A stretch of DNA of 64,000 nucleotides from Azotobacter bryophylli (GTDB lineage Bacteria; Pseudomonadota; Gammaproteobacteria; Pseudomonadales; Pseudomonadaceae), in contig NZ_JBHRSJ010000031.1 of the NCBI RefSeq assembly GCF_042643485.1, forward strand, positions 1 to 64,000, written 5' to 3'. Position numbers and translations under genes: made by a program. Positions 51,485 through 61,341 of the stretch are shown in pieces (position 1 is the stretch's first letter; the number at the start of each line of letters is the position of its first letter). The notes under the pieces were generated by a model that saw nothing but the letters and a program-made list of their open reading frames with translations, made no database searches and was not told where the DNA came from.

Positions 51485-52410
51485 GCCCGCCGGGGTTGTA
51501 GCTGTTCGCGCAGCTGGTCGATCAGGTCGAACTGGGTGCTGAGCGGCAGCAGCAGCGCGCCGAGGCGCAGCGCCAGGCGTTGCCAGCGCTCCTGACGGCG
51601 GTCGCCGAGTTCGCGGTAGGCTTGGCGCAGGTCGCTGTCGTGGGTGTCCAGCTCGAGCTGGGCGCCGTCCTGGACGAAGCGCAGCAGGCCGGCGGCGGGC
51701 AGGGCATGGTCGAGGGGGTCGGCTAGCGGCAGCAGCAGCAGTTCGCAATGCCGGCCGAGCAGGAGCAGCTGCTGCTCGGCGGTGTCGGACAGGGCGCGCT
51801 CGTCGCAGATCACCACCACCAGGCTGCCCGGACGCAGGATCTCGCGGGCACGGCGCAGCCCCAGGCAGAGGCTGTCCGGCTCCATCGGCAGTTGGCCGTT
51901 CAGGCCCTGGTTGGCTCGCACCAGGCGGTTGAGCAGCTGCAGCAGGCTCTGCTTGCTGCGCCGCGGCTTGATCTCGTGGTTCTCGCTGGTGCCGAAGACC
52001 AGCCCGCCGATCCGGTCGTTGTGTTCCAGGGCGGCCCAGCCGATCAGCGCCGCGGCCTCGGCGGCGAGCACCGACTTGAAGGAACGGGCGGAGCCGAAGA
52101 ACAGCTGGCGGCTCTGTTCCACCAGGATGTAGATCGGCCGCTCGCGCTCCTCGTGGAACAGCTTGGTGTGCGGCTCCTGGGTGCGGGCGGTGACGCGCCA
52201 GTCGATGTTGCGCACGTCGTCGCCGGCCTGGTAGACGCGCACCTGGTCGAAATCCACGCCGCGCCCGCGCAGCTTGGAGTGATGCATGCCGATCAGCAGG
52301 CTGCGTTTCGCCGGGGTGGAGAACAGCGGCAGCTCGCGCACCCGATGGCGGATCTCGATCAGTTCGGCGAGACTCACGCGCACGCCCTCCAGACTTCTGG
52401 CTGCCTGCAT
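51481..52410 (-). CDS. DUF58 family protein of the MoxR operon
   Basis: A protein of 309 residues. DUF58 signatures are FDQVRVYQAGDDVRNIDWRVTART and LFHEERERPIYILVEQS; a degenerate VWA fold follows. It is a usual partner of MoxR ATPases. It is immediately upstream of the DUF4381 gene (4-base overlap) and downstream of moxR. Confidence 0.9.
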   Translation of the reverse strand: MQAARSLEGVRVSLAELIEIRHRVRELPLFSTPAKRSLLIGMHHSKLRGRGVDFDQVRVYQAGDDVRNIDWRVTARTQEPHTKLFHEERERPIYILVEQSRQLFFGSARSFKSVLAAEAAALIGWAALEHNDRIGGLVFGTSENHEIKPRRSKQSLLQLLNRLVRANQGLNGQLPMEPDSLCLGLRRAREILRPGSLVVVICDERALSDTAEQQLLLLGRHCELLLLPLADPLDHALPAAGLLRFVQDGAQLELDTHDSDLRQAYRELGDRRQERWQRLALRLGALLLPLSTQFDLIDQLREQLQPRRA

Positions 52411-53370
52411 TCAGGCCACCGCCACCACGTCGAGGATGCGCTGGATCACCCGGTCCTGATCGATCCCGGCGGCCTCGGCCTCGAAGGAGAGGATCAGGCG
52501 GTGGCGCAGCACGTCGAACAGCACCGCCTGGATGTCCTCCGGGCTGACGAAGTCGCGGCCGGCCAGCCAGGCGTGGGCGCGCGCGCAGCGGTCGAGGGCG
52601 ATCGAGCCGCGCGGGCTGGCGCCGTAGGCCAGCCACTCGCCCAGCTCGGCGTCGAAGCGCGCCGGCGTGCGCGAGGCCATCACCAGCTGCACCAGGTATT
52701 CCTCCACCGCATCGGCCATGTACAGGCCGAGGATTTCCTTGCGCGCGGCGAAGATCGCCTGCTGGCTCACCCGCTGCTCGGGCCGCTGCTCGCCGTGCAG
52801 CGCCTCGCCGCGGGCCTGCTGGAGGATCTTGCGTTCCACCGAGGCGTCCGGGAAGCCGATCTTCACGTGCATGAGGAAGCGGTCGAGCTGGGCTTCCGGC
52901 AGCGGGTAGGTGCCTTCCTGCTCGATCGGGTTCTGCGTCGCCATCACCAGGAACAGCGGCGACAGCTCGTAGGTGCGCCGGCCGATGGAGACCTGGCGCT
53001 CGGCCATGGCCTCAAGCAGCGCCGACTGGACCTTGGCCGGGGCGCGGTTGATTTCGTCGGCCAGCACCAGGTTGTGGAAGATCGGCCCCTGCTGGAAGAC
53101 GAAGCTGCCGGTTTCCGGGCGGTAGATCTCGGTGCCGGTGATGTCCGCCGGGAGCAGGTCGGGGGTGAACTGGATGCGATGGAATTCCGCTTCGACGCCT
53201 TCGGCGAGATCCTTGATCGCCTTGGTCTTGGCCAGGCCGGGCGCGCCCTCCACCAGCAGGTGGCCGTCGGCCAGCAGGGCGATGAGCAGTCGGTCGATCA
53301 GTTTTTCCTGACCGAGGATCTGGGTGGCAAGAAATTGTCTCAGCGCGACGAGCGCTTCACGGTGTTCCAT
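52411..53370 (-). CDS. MoxR-family AAA+ ATPase
   Basis: A protein of 319 residues. Walker A GAPGLAKTK (42-50), Walker B LVLADEINRAP, sensor-1 MATQNPIEQEGTYPLPEAQLDRF. First gene of a minus-strand unit MoxR-DUF58-DUF4381-BatA-BatB/C-BatD with overlapping or abutting junctions. MoxR ATPases are thought to remodel VWA partners or their targets. ATG at 53370 matches the family start; the frame extends upstream but into the shared promoter region with gdhB. Confidence 0.92.
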   Translation of the reverse strand: MEHREALVALRQFLATQILGQEKLIDRLLIALLADGHLLVEGAPGLAKTKAIKDLAEGVEAEFHRIQFTPDLLPADITGTEIYRPETGSFVFQQGPIFHNLVLADEINRAPAKVQSALLEAMAERQVSIGRRTYELSPLFLVMATQNPIEQEGTYPLPEAQLDRFLMHVKIGFPDASVERKILQQARGEALHGEQRPEQRVSQQAIFAARKEILGLYMADAVEEYLVQLVMASRTPARFDAELGEWLAYGASPRGSIALDRCARAHAWLAGRDFVSPEDIQAVLFDVLRHRLILSFEAEAAGIDQDRVIQRILDVVAVA

Positions 53371-53558
53371 CGCTAAGCTCAACAGAGAGACCGGCAGGTC
53401 CGGGGATGTCACTTTAATCCAACTCAAGGGTTCTAGACTAACCAGAAACGGTCCCCGTCACCGGGTCATGACACCAATGTCCATCCGGCTTCGCCGATGG
53501 TCCGGTCGAGTCGCGGGGCCAGGCATCCAGCAGAACACGGGCAGAGGGAGTGTGAGGC

Positions 53559-56500
53559 ATGGCGTTCTTCATCGCCGACAGCAAGGCCGACTTCCATCAG
53601 CAGCTGCGTGCAGCCCTGGCGCCGCATTTCAGCGAGCAGGTGCTGCCGCAGGTGGCGCGCTTCGCCGAGCAGTTCTTCGACGTGGTCGCGCTCTACGAGC
53701 TGAACCAGCGACGGCTGGTCGATCTGGTCGGTTGCACCCTGTCGGCCTGGCGCATGTTCGAGCGCTTCGATCCGACGCGTCCCGAGGTGATGGTCTTCAA
53801 CCCCGACTACGAGAAGCACGGCTGGGTCTCCACCCACAGCGTGGTGGAGGTACTGCACCTGGACATGCCGTTTCTGGTCGACTCGGTGCGTCTGGAGCTG
53901 AACCGCCGCGGCAGCAGCATCCATACGCTGCAGGGCGGGGTGTTCAGCGTGCGGCGCGACGCCTCCGGCGAGCTGCTGGAAGTCCTGCCCCGGGGCAGCC
54001 AGGGCCCGGACGTGCGCCAGGAGGCGCTGATCCTGCTGGAGATCGACCGCTGCGCCAACCTGGGCGAGCAGCACGAGCTGGAAGAGGCCCTGCAGGAGGT
54101 GCTGGACGAGGTACGCCAGGCGGTCGGCGACTTCGCGGCGATGAAGGCGCGGGTCCTGTCGCTGCTGGCCTGGCTGGACCGGGCCGGAGGCCGGGTGGAC
54201 CCCGACGAACTGGCGGAGATCAAGGTGTTCCTGCAATGGCTGCACGACGACCACTTCACCTTCCTCGGCTACGAGGAGTTCCATGTGGCGGAGGCCGCCG
54301 ACGGCTACGGGCGCATTTTCTACCACGAGGACTCCCTGCTCGGCCTGTCCAAGCGGCTGCGAACCGGGCTCGGCGAGGACGATCTGCGGATCGACCATCA
54401 GGCCCTGGCGTACCTGCGCGAGCCGCTGTTGCTGTCGTTTGCCAAGGCCTCGCAGACGTCGCGGATCCACCGGCCGGCCTATCCCGACTACGTCTCCCTG
54501 CGCGAAACCGACGCGGGCGGGCGGGTGGTCCGGGAGTACCGCTTCATGGGCCTGTACACCGCCCCGGTGTACAACGAGAGCGTGCGGCACATCCCCTACA
54601 TCCGCCGCAAGGTGGCGGAGATCGAGCGGCGCACCGGCTTCGAGCCCGGCGGACACCTGAGCCGGGAGATGAGCCAGGTGATCGAGGTGCTGCCGCGCGA
54701 CGATCTGTTCCAGACCCCCACGGACGAGCTGCTGCATACCGTGATCAGCATCGTGCAGATCCAGGAGCGCAACCAGCTGCGCCTGTTCCTGCGCCGGGAT
54801 CCCTACGGACGCTTCGTCTACGCCCTGGTCTACGTGCCGCGGGACGTCTATTCCACGGAGATCCGCCTGAAGATGCAGCACCTGCTGATGGAGCGGCTGA
54901 AGGCCAGCGACTGCGAGTTCTGGACCTATTTCTCCGAGTCGATCCTGGCGCGGGTTCAGTTCATCCTGCGGGTGGCCCCGGCGGATCGGGTCGAATACGA
55001 CCCGCAGCGTCTGGAGCAGGAGATGATCCAGACCTGCCGCTCCTGGAGCGACGACTACGCCAGCCTGATGGTGGAAACCTTCGGCGAGGCCCGCGGCACC
55101 AACCTGCTGGCCGATTTTCCCCAGGGCTTCCCGGCCGGCTACCGGGAGCGCTTCGTCGCCCACTCGGCGGTGGTGGACATGCGCCATCTGCTCAGCCTGA
55201 GCGACGAGCAGCCTTTGCTGATGAGCTTCTACCAGCCGCTGGTGCAGGACGACCAGCTGCTCCACGGCAAGATCTACAACCTCGACAGCCCGCTGCCGCT
55301 GTCGGACATCCTGCCGATCCTGGAGAACCTGGGTCTGAGGGTGCTCGGCGAGTTCCCCTCGCACCTGCGGCGCAAGGACGGTCGGGAGTTCTGGATCCAC
55401 GACTTTTCCTTCATCTACGCCGAAGGCATGGAGGTGGACCTGCAGCAGCTCAACGACACCCTGCAGGACGCCTTCATCCACATCGTCAACGGCGACGCCG
55501 AGAACGACGCCTTCAACCGCCTGGTGCTGACCGCCGCCATGCCCTGGCGCGACGTGGCCCTGTTGCGCGCCTTCGCCCGCTACCTGAAGCAGATCCGCCT
55601 GGGCTTCGATCTCGGCTACATCGCCAGCGCGCTGCTCAACCACACCGACATCGCCAGTGCCCTGGTGCGCCTGTTCCGCACCCGTTTCTACCTGGCCCGG
55701 CGCCTGTCCGCGGAGGACTTGGAGGACAAGCTGCAGCGCCTGGAACAGGCGATCCTGGGCGCCCTGGACAAGGTCGCGGTGCTCAACGAGGACCGCATCC
55801 TGCGGCGCTACCTGGACCTGATCAAGGCCAGCCTGCGCACCAACTTCTTCCAGCCTGACGCCGACGGCCAGCCCAAGGGCTACCTCAGCGTCAAGTTCGA
55901 TTCGCGGGCGATTCCGGAGATGCCGCGGCCGGTGCCCAAGTACGAGATCTTCGTCTACTCGCCGCGGGTCGAGGGCGTGCACCTGCGCGGCGGCAAGGTG
56001 GCGCGCGGCGGCGTGCGCTGGTCCGACCGCGAGGAGGACTACCGCACCGAGGTGCTCGGCCTGGTCAAGGCGCAGCAGGTGAAGAACGCGGTGATCGTGC
56101 CGGTCGGCGCCAAGGGCGGCTTCATCCCGCGCAGGCTGCCGCTCGGCGGCTCGCGCGACGAGATCCAGGCCGAGGCCGTCGCCTGCTACCGCATCTTCAT
56201 CTGTGGGCTGCTCGACCTCACCGACAACCTCAAGGAAGGCGCCGTGCTGCCACCGCCGAACGTGGTGCGTCACGACGGCGACGATCCCTATCTGGTGGTG
56301 GCGGCCGACAAGGGCACCGCGAGCTTCTCCGACATCGCCAACGGCATCGCCGCCGAATACGACTTCTGGCTGGGCGACGCCTTCGCTTCCGGCGGATCGA
56401 GCGGCTACGACCACAAGAAGATGGGCATCACCGCCCGCGGCGCCTGGGTCTCGGTGCAGCGTCATTTCCGCGAGCGGGGCATCGACGTGCAGAACGATCC

Positions 56501-58466
56501 GATCAGCGTGATCGGCATCGGCGACATGTCCGGCGACGTGTTCGGCAACGGCCTGCTGCAATCGCGCAGCCTCAGGCTGCTGGCGGCCTTCAACCATCAG
56601 CACGTCTTCGTCGATCCCGATCCCGATCCGGCGAAGAGCTACGCCGAGCGCCAGCGTCTGTTCGAGCTGTCGCGCTCGTCCTGGGAGGACTACGATGCGG
56701 CGCTGATCTCCCCGGGCGGCGGAGTGTTCCCGCGCAGCGCCAAGAGCATCGCCATCAGCCCGCAGATGCGCGAGCGCTTCGCCATCGGCGCCGAGCGGCT
56801 GACGCCCAACGAACTGATCGGCGCGCTGCTACGGGCGCCGGTCGATCTGCTCTGGAACGGCGGCATCGGCACCTACGTGAAATCCAGCCAGGAAAGCCAC
56901 GTGGACATTGGCGACAAGGCCAACGACGCGGTGCGGATCAACGGCAGCGAGCTGCGCGCGCGGGTGGTCGGCGAGGGCGGCAACCTCGGCATGAGTCAGC
57001 TCGGCCGGGTCGAATACGCCCTGGCCGGCGGCGCCTGCAATACCGACTTCATCGACAACTCCGGCGGGGTCGACTGCTCCGACCACGAGGTCAACATCAA
57101 GATCCTGCTGGGGGACGTGCTCGCCGCCGGCGACATGACCGAGAAGCAGCGCAACCAGTTGCTCGCCGAGATGACCGATGCGGTGGCCCAGCGCGTGCTG
57201 ACCGACAACTACAAGCAGGCCCAGGCGCTGTCCATCGCCGAGCGCCGGGCCCGGGTGCATCCCGGCGAGTTCCGCCGGCTGATCGAGGCCCTGGAGCAGG
57301 ACGGCCGGCTCGATCGGGCCCTGGAGTTCCTGCCCGGCGACGAGCAGCTGGCCGAACGCCTGGCCGCCGGCCACAGCCTGACCCGTCCGGAACTCTCGGT
57401 GCTGATCGCCTACAGCAAGATCGACCTCAAGGAGGCCCTGCTGACCTCCGCGGTGCCGAACGACGACTACCTGATCCGTGATATGGAGGGCGCCTTCCCG
57501 GCGCTGCTGGTCGACCGCTTCGGCACCCTCATGCGCAGCCACCGGCTCAAGCGCGAGATCGTCAGCACCCAGATCGCCAACGATCTGGTCAACCACATGG
57601 GCATGACCTTCGTCCAGCGCCTGAAGGAGTCCTCCGGCATGAGCGCGGCCCAGGTGGCGGCGGCCTATGTGATCGTGCGCGACATCTTCCACCTGCCGCA
57701 CTGGTTCCGCCAGATCGAGGCGCTGGACCACCAGATCCCGGCCGAGCTGCAGCTGGCCCTGATGGAGGAGCTGGCCCGCCTCGGACGCCGCGCCAGCCGC
57801 TGGTTCCTGCGCAACCGTCGCAACGAGCTAAATGCCGCCCGCGACGTGGCCCACTTCGGCCCGCGGGTCGCCGCCCTCGGCATCCGGCTCAACGAACTGC
57901 TCGAAGGCGGCACCCGCGAACTCTGGCAGCTGCGCTACAAGGCCTACGTCGCGGCCGGGGTGCCGGAGCTGCTGGCGCGGATGGTCGCCGGCACCGGTTA
58001 CCTGTACACCCTGCTGCCGATCCTCGAAGCCGCCGATCTCACCCGCTGCGAACCGGCGATGGTGGCCGAAACCCATTTCGCCATCGGCGGGGCGCTGGAG
58101 CTGCCCTGGTATCAGCAGCAGATCACCAACCTGCCGGTGGAGAACAACTGGCAGGCGCTGGCCAGGGAAGCGTTCCGCGACGACATGGACGCGCAGCAGC
58201 GGGCGATCACCGTCTCGGTGCTGCGGATGGAGGGCGGGCCGAAGGCGATCGATGCGCGGGTGGCGCTGTGGCTGGAGCAGCACCAGGCGATGGTCGAGCG
58301 CTGGCGGGCGATGCTCGTCGAGCTGCGCGGCGCCATCGGCACCGATTACGCCATGTTCGCCGTCGCCAATCGCGAGCTGGCGGATCTGGCCCAGAGCGCC
58401 GGCGTTGCCGGCGCCCCGCCCGACCGCTCATCGGTCAGGAGCCAGATCCAGCTCGTTCACGGTTGA
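53559..58466 (+). CDS. gdhB: NAD-specific glutamate dehydrogenase, 180-kDa type
   Basis: A protein of 1635 residues, the large L_180 class of catabolic glutamate dehydrogenase. It converts glutamate to 2-oxoglutarate and ammonium with NAD. An N-terminal regulatory region with ACT-like segments (to about 700) precedes the catalytic core: RGGKVARGGVRWSDREEDYR, the catalytic Lys in VGAKGGF, and the Rossmann region with GDMSGDVFGNG. The C-terminal domain includes LSVLIAYSKIDLKEALL. GAGG lies before the ATG. It is divergent from moxR, as in PAO1. Confidence 0.97.
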   Translation: MAFFIADSKADFHQQLRAALAPHFSEQVLPQVARFAEQFFDVVALYELNQRRLVDLVGCTLSAWRMFERFDPTRPEVMVFNPDYEKHGWVSTHSVVEVLHLDMPFLVDSVRLELNRRGSSIHTLQGGVFSVRRDASGELLEVLPRGSQGPDVRQEALILLEIDRCANLGEQHELEEALQEVLDEVRQAVGDFAAMKARVLSLLAWLDRAGGRVDPDELAEIKVFLQWLHDDHFTFLGYEEFHVAEAADGYGRIFYHEDSLLGLSKRLRTGLGEDDLRIDHQALAYLREPLLLSFAKASQTSRIHRPAYPDYVSLRETDAGGRVVREYRFMGLYTAPVYNESVRHIPYIRRKVAEIERRTGFEPGGHLSREMSQVIEVLPRDDLFQTPTDELLHTVISIVQIQERNQLRLFLRRDPYGRFVYALVYVPRDVYSTEIRLKMQHLLMERLKASDCEFWTYFSESILARVQFILRVAPADRVEYDPQRLEQEMIQTCRSWSDDYASLMVETFGEARGTNLLADFPQGFPAGYRERFVAHSAVVDMRHLLSLSDEQPLLMSFYQPLVQDDQLLHGKIYNLDSPLPLSDILPILENLGLRVLGEFPSHLRRKDGREFWIHDFSFIYAEGMEVDLQQLNDTLQDAFIHIVNGDAENDAFNRLVLTAAMPWRDVALLRAFARYLKQIRLGFDLGYIASALLNHTDIASALVRLFRTRFYLARRLSAEDLEDKLQRLEQAILGALDKVAVLNEDRILRRYLDLIKASLRTNFFQPDADGQPKGYLSVKFDSRAIPEMPRPVPKYEIFVYSPRVEGVHLRGGKVARGGVRWSDREEDYRTEVLGLVKAQQVKNAVIVPVGAKGGFIPRRLPLGGSRDEIQAEAVACYRIFICGLLDLTDNLKEGAVLPPPNVVRHDGDDPYLVVAADKGTASFSDIANGIAAEYDFWLGDAFASGGSSGYDHKKMGITARGAWVSVQRHFRERGIDVQNDPISVIGIGDMSGDVFGNGLLQSRSLRLLAAFNHQHVFVDPDPDPAKSYAERQRLFELSRSSWEDYDAALISPGGGVFPRSAKSIAISPQMRERFAIGAERLTPNELIGALLRAPVDLLWNGGIGTYVKSSQESHVDIGDKANDAVRINGSELRARVVGEGGNLGMSQLGRVEYALAGGACNTDFIDNSGGVDCSDHEVNIKILLGDVLAAGDMTEKQRNQLLAEMTDAVAQRVLTDNYKQAQALSIAERRARVHPGEFRRLIEALEQDGRLDRALEFLPGDEQLAERLAAGHSLTRPELSVLIAYSKIDLKEALLTSAVPNDDYLIRDMEGAFPALLVDRFGTLMRSHRLKREIVSTQIANDLVNHMGMTFVQRLKESSGMSAAQVAAAYVIVRDIFHLPHWFRQIEALDHQIPAELQLALMEELARLGRRASRWFLRNRRNELNAARDVAHFGPRVAALGIRLNELLEGGTRELWQLRYKAYVAAGVPELLARMVAGTGYLYTLLPILEAADLTRCEPAMVAETHFAIGGALELPWYQQQITNLPVENNWQALAREAFRDDMDAQQRAITVSVLRMEGGPKAIDARVALWLEQHQAMVERWRAMLVELRGAIGTDYAMFAVANRELADLAQSAGVAGAPPDRSSVRSQIQLVHG

Positions 58467-58498
58467 GGCTTGGGGCAGAATCCGGAACGATTACCGGG

Positions 58499-58834
58499 TC
58501 ACTGTCGTTTGGGCCGGAAGCAATGGCTGTGTTCCGGCAACCATCTGTAGAAGAAGTAGAACTCGAACAGGTTGGGTTGGATGCAATGGCATACGGCCAT
58601 GTCAGGGGATGACGGCCGGAAGCTGTATTCGAGATAGCCCAGCTCGGCCATCGGCGACAACGCGTCCTGTTCCTCCGGGCTCAGCCAGACGGGTTGTCCG
58701 CGGGTCAGGTCGACGGCATGGCCGCAGAGCCTGGCCAGTGTCGCTTTGCCATTCTGTCGAGGAGTGGTCTGTCCCGGTCGGCGATTGGGCACACGTTCCA
58801 ATGGCATACCGCCACATTGCCATCCTTTGTCCAT
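58499..58834 (-). CDS. Unknown protein of 111 residues, divergent from an HTH gene
   Basis: ATG at 58834 has GGAGG seven bases upstream, a strong start. The product has five Cys (including VCHC), an aromatic-rich C-terminal half (FEFYFFYRWLPEH) and a middle segment VWLSPEEQDALSPMAELGYLEYSF. No family is recognised. It points away from the HTH gene at 58966 across 131 AT-rich bases with repeated CTTAGT motifs. Its 3' end is 32 bases from the gdhB stop, convergent. It could be a regulated effector of the HTH protein. Confidence 0.65.
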   Translation of the reverse strand: MDKGWQCGGMPLERVPNRRPGQTTPRQNGKATLARLCGHAVDLTRGQPVWLSPEEQDALSPMAELGYLEYSFRPSSPDMAVCHCIQPNLFEFYFFYRWLPEHSHCFRPKRQ

Positions 58835-58900
58835 ACTGCTGCCTCCATGTCCTTTTATTGGAATCTTGTTATCTGGCACGGCTGTACATTCAGTTGTAGT

Positions 58901-58946
58901 TACTAAGTTTTAGTAGGTCAACTCGCCTTAGTGTTACTTAGTGTTA
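58901..58946. promoter_or_regulatory. Cluster of CTTAGT/ACTAAG repeats, candidate operator
   Basis: TACTAA-GTT-TTAGTA (58901-58915) is a perfect palindrome containing ACTAAG. Eleven bases later CTTAGTGTTA occurs twice in tandem (58927-58936 and 58937-58946), one helical turn apart. All are variants of the same hexamer in both directions, in the AT-rich gap between the divergent unknown and HTH genes and 20 bases before the HTH start. Confidence 0.6.
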
Positions 58947-58965
58947 TTCCAGGGATGGGATAAGC

Positions 58966-59391
58966 ATGAACAGGAAACGCTTTCTCTTCACGACCGGCGA
59001 GCGCCTGCGTGGCCTGCGCGGACTGCTGGGCCTCAGCCGGCCCGAGTTCGCCCGGGTCGTCGGCATGTCGGCCAAGCGCCTGGAGAATATCGAGAGCGGT
59101 CGGCAGCGCATGCACGACGAGGATCTGCAGAAGGTCTGCAGCACCTTCGAGGCGTTCAGCCGCTGGCTCGTCTACGAAGGCCCGGTCGAACGCCGGCTTC
59201 CGGGGCTGAAGATCACCGATTCGGCACACAGGGCGGCCCTCTATCTGATCAAGTGCAATCCGCAGTTGCTGGAGGGCAGCGGTCTATCGTTCGAGGACTG
59301 GCAGATGCGCCATCGCGATGCGCTCCTCGAACTCGGGGAGCGCATCGAGCGCGGCGGCGACGGGGAGTCGGCCCGGGCCGGGACGGACTGA
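58966..59391 (+). CDS. HTH (Cro/CI-type) transcriptional regulator
   Basis: A protein of 141 residues. The Xre-type HTH spans about 10-70: GERLRGLRGLLGLSRPEFARVVGM, then SAKRLENIESGRQRM. The C-terminal half (WLVYEGPVERRLPGLKITD, then ALLELGERIERG) has no recognised ligand domain. It is preceded by clustered repeat motifs, so it is probably autoregulated. It is divergent from the unknown protein at 58499-58834. It lies where PAO1 carries other genes, suggesting local turnover. Confidence 0.82.
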   Translation: MNRKRFLFTTGERLRGLRGLLGLSRPEFARVVGMSAKRLENIESGRQRMHDEDLQKVCSTFEAFSRWLVYEGPVERRLPGLKITDSAHRAALYLIKCNPQLLEGSGLSFEDWQMRHRDALLELGERIERGGDGESARAGTD

Positions 59392-59415
59392 TCCGCCCGC
59401 GGGTTATGGACGGGT

Positions 59416-60414
59416 TCAGCGTGGGGTTCCCAGCTTCTCCAGCAGGGCCTGGTGGAAGCGCTCCGGCGCCTGGATATGCGGCGAATGGCCGAGATCGGCA
59501 AAGGTCACCAGGGTCGCGTCGGGAATGCGCGCGGCGACCTCCCGGCTGATCCGCGGATAGTCGCCGAGCTTGCCGCGAATCTCCGCCGGCGCGGCGTCCT
59601 TGCCGATCGCGGTGTTGTCCTTCTCGCCGATCAGCAGCAGAGTCGGCACCTGCAGCTGGCCGAACTCGTAGTACACCGGCTGGGTGTAGACCATGTCGTA
59701 GGTCAGCGCCGAGTTCCAGGCCACGAGCTCCCGGCCGGGTCCGCGGAACATGCCGGCCTGCATCTCCACCCAGCGGTCGAATTCGGGACGCCACTGGCCG
59801 GCGTAGTAGGTGTTCTGCTGATAGGCGCGGATGCCTTCGGCGTCGGTCTTCAGCTCGCGGGCATACCACTGGTCCACGCTGCGCCAGGGCACGCCGACGG
59901 CCTTCCAGTCCTCCAGGCCGATCGGGTTGACCAGCACCAGCCGCTCCACCTGCTGCGGATAGAGCAGGGCGAAGCGGGTGGCGAGCATGCCGCCCATGGA
60001 GTGGCCCATGACGGCGTGGCGGCGGATGCCGAGGTGCTCGAGCAGGGCCCGGGTATTGGCCGCCAACTGGTGGAAGCTGTACTGGTAGTGCTCGGGCTTG
60101 CTCGATTTGCAGAAGCCGATCTGGTCCGGCGCCACCACCCGGTAGCCGGCATCGGTGAGCGCCTTGATGCTGCCCTCCCAGGTCGCCGCGCAGAAGTTCT
60201 TGCCGTGCAGCAGCACTAGGGTGTGCCCGTTGGGCTTGGCCGGCTGCACGTCCATGTAGGCCATCTGCAGCCGCTTGCCCTGGGATTCGAATTCGAAACG
60301 CTTGACCGGATGGGGATAGTCGAAGCCCTCCAGCTCCGGCCCGTAGACCGGCGCCTCGGCGGCCAGGGCCGGCAGGCCCAGGGCCAGGAATGAACAGCAC
60401 AGCCAGCGCGACAT
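59416..60414 (-). CDS. Exported alpha/beta hydrolase
   Basis: A protein of 332 residues with a signal peptide (1-19, ending LAA), then an alpha/beta hydrolase fold. The oxyanion motif is LLHGKNFCAATW, the nucleophile Ser is in GHSMGGMLATRFA, the acid probably lies in LLIGEKDNTA, and the His is in LGHSPHIQAPERFH. It is probably a periplasmic esterase or epoxide-type hydrolase. The substrate is unknown. It lies 48 bases after the gene at 60463-61341 on the same strand. Confidence 0.85.
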   Translation of the reverse strand: MSRWLCCSFLALGLPALAAEAPVYGPELEGFDYPHPVKRFEFESQGKRLQMAYMDVQPAKPNGHTLVLLHGKNFCAATWEGSIKALTDAGYRVVAPDQIGFCKSSKPEHYQYSFHQLAANTRALLEHLGIRRHAVMGHSMGGMLATRFALLYPQQVERLVLVNPIGLEDWKAVGVPWRSVDQWYARELKTDAEGIRAYQQNTYYAGQWRPEFDRWVEMQAGMFRGPGRELVAWNSALTYDMVYTQPVYYEFGQLQVPTLLLIGEKDNTAIGKDAAPAEIRGKLGDYPRISREVAARIPDATLVTFADLGHSPHIQAPERFHQALLEKLGTPR

Positions 60415-60462
60415 CGGGACTCTCCTTGAGAGGTGTGATCGGAATGGCAGGCGCCCTCGGCT

Positions 60463-61341
60463 TCAGGCCGGGAGCTGGGTGGCCGCTTCCTGCTCGGCGA
60501 GGGTGGCGACCACATCCGGCGCCCCGGCTAGGCGCAACCCTTCGCCGAGGGCGTCGGCCGCCGCATGCTGGCGCGGCAGCAGGAGGAACTCCGGGGCTCC
60601 GTTCTGGCGCAGCAGGGCGAGGCGGGCATAGGGCAGGCGGTTGTCCAGCAGCAGCCCCATGAAGGCCGGGTCGCTCCAGGCCTCCACCGGCATGCCGAGC
60701 ACATGGTAACGCCGCCGCAGCTCGCTCAGACCGTCGCGGCTCAGGCGATAGTGGGTCAGCTCGGCCGGGCGCACGACTTCCAGCCCGCGCCGCCGGGCGT
60801 AGACGATGGCGCAGGCCAGGGCCTGGGGATGCTGATCCCCGGCGAGGAACAGGCGGGAGCCGCGCCAGCCGGCCTGGCGCAACTGCAGGGTTCCCTCGCC
60901 GGCGAGCGCCGGCAGCGCGAGGCCGCTGGTCTTGAGGAAATCCCGGTAGCTGATGATGCGGATGTGCCGGCACTCGGGCGTCTTGCTGTAGTCCTCGAGC
61001 GAGACGTAGGCCGGCGCCAGCGGGTCACTGCCGCTCAGGCCGTCGATCCGCCGCAGATCGATGGCATCCAGATCGCGTTGCTCCTGCTCGATCACCCGCA
61101 TCAGCACGGTGCGGGCGGCGGCCTTGTCGTCCTGGACCGGTCCGGAGAGGGCGTCGCGCGGCAGGTCGATCAGGCGCTGCAGGGGCGGGTCGGCCTGCCA
61201 CCAGATGCTTTCCGGGACGGCGGGCAGCGGTTGGAAGGGCAGGCGCAGCGCGCGGGCTCTTGCCAGTATCTGACGCGGGACGCGGCCCGCCAGCCCCAGA
61301 CGTTGAGCGAGGGCGGCGAGGGGCGAGGGCAGAAATGGCAT
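60463..61341 (-). CDS. Conserved hypothetical protein (DUF6685-like)
   Basis: A protein of 292 residues, soluble, Arg/Leu-rich. Segments LDAIDLRRIDGLSGSDPLAP, ECRHIRIISYRDFLKTSG and RLFLAGDQHPQALACAIVYARRRG are conserved-looking. It may belong to DUF6685 of Pseudomonas; this is from memory and uncertain. No catalytic motif is obvious. It is upstream of the exported hydrolase on the same strand and divergent from pyrD. Confidence 0.72.
   Translation of the reverse strand: MPFLPSPLAALAQRLGLAGRVPRQILARARALRLPFQPLPAVPESIWWQADPPLQRLIDLPRDALSGPVQDDKAAARTVLMRVIEQEQRDLDAIDLRRIDGLSGSDPLAPAYVSLEDYSKTPECRHIRIISYRDFLKTSGLALPALAGEGTLQLRQAGWRGSRLFLAGDQHPQALACAIVYARRRGLEVVRPAELTHYRLSRDGLSELRRRYHVLGMPVEAWSDPAFMGLLLDNRLPYARLALLRQNGAPEFLLLPRQHAAADALGEGLRLAGAPDVVATLAEQEAATQLPA

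Noticed and set aside
53466..56603. Open frame of 1045 codons on the minus strand inside gdhB
   Set aside because: It is fully antisense to gdhB. Its His/Gln/Val/Leu-rich product resembles no family and is a usual by-product of GC-rich third positions in the real gene.
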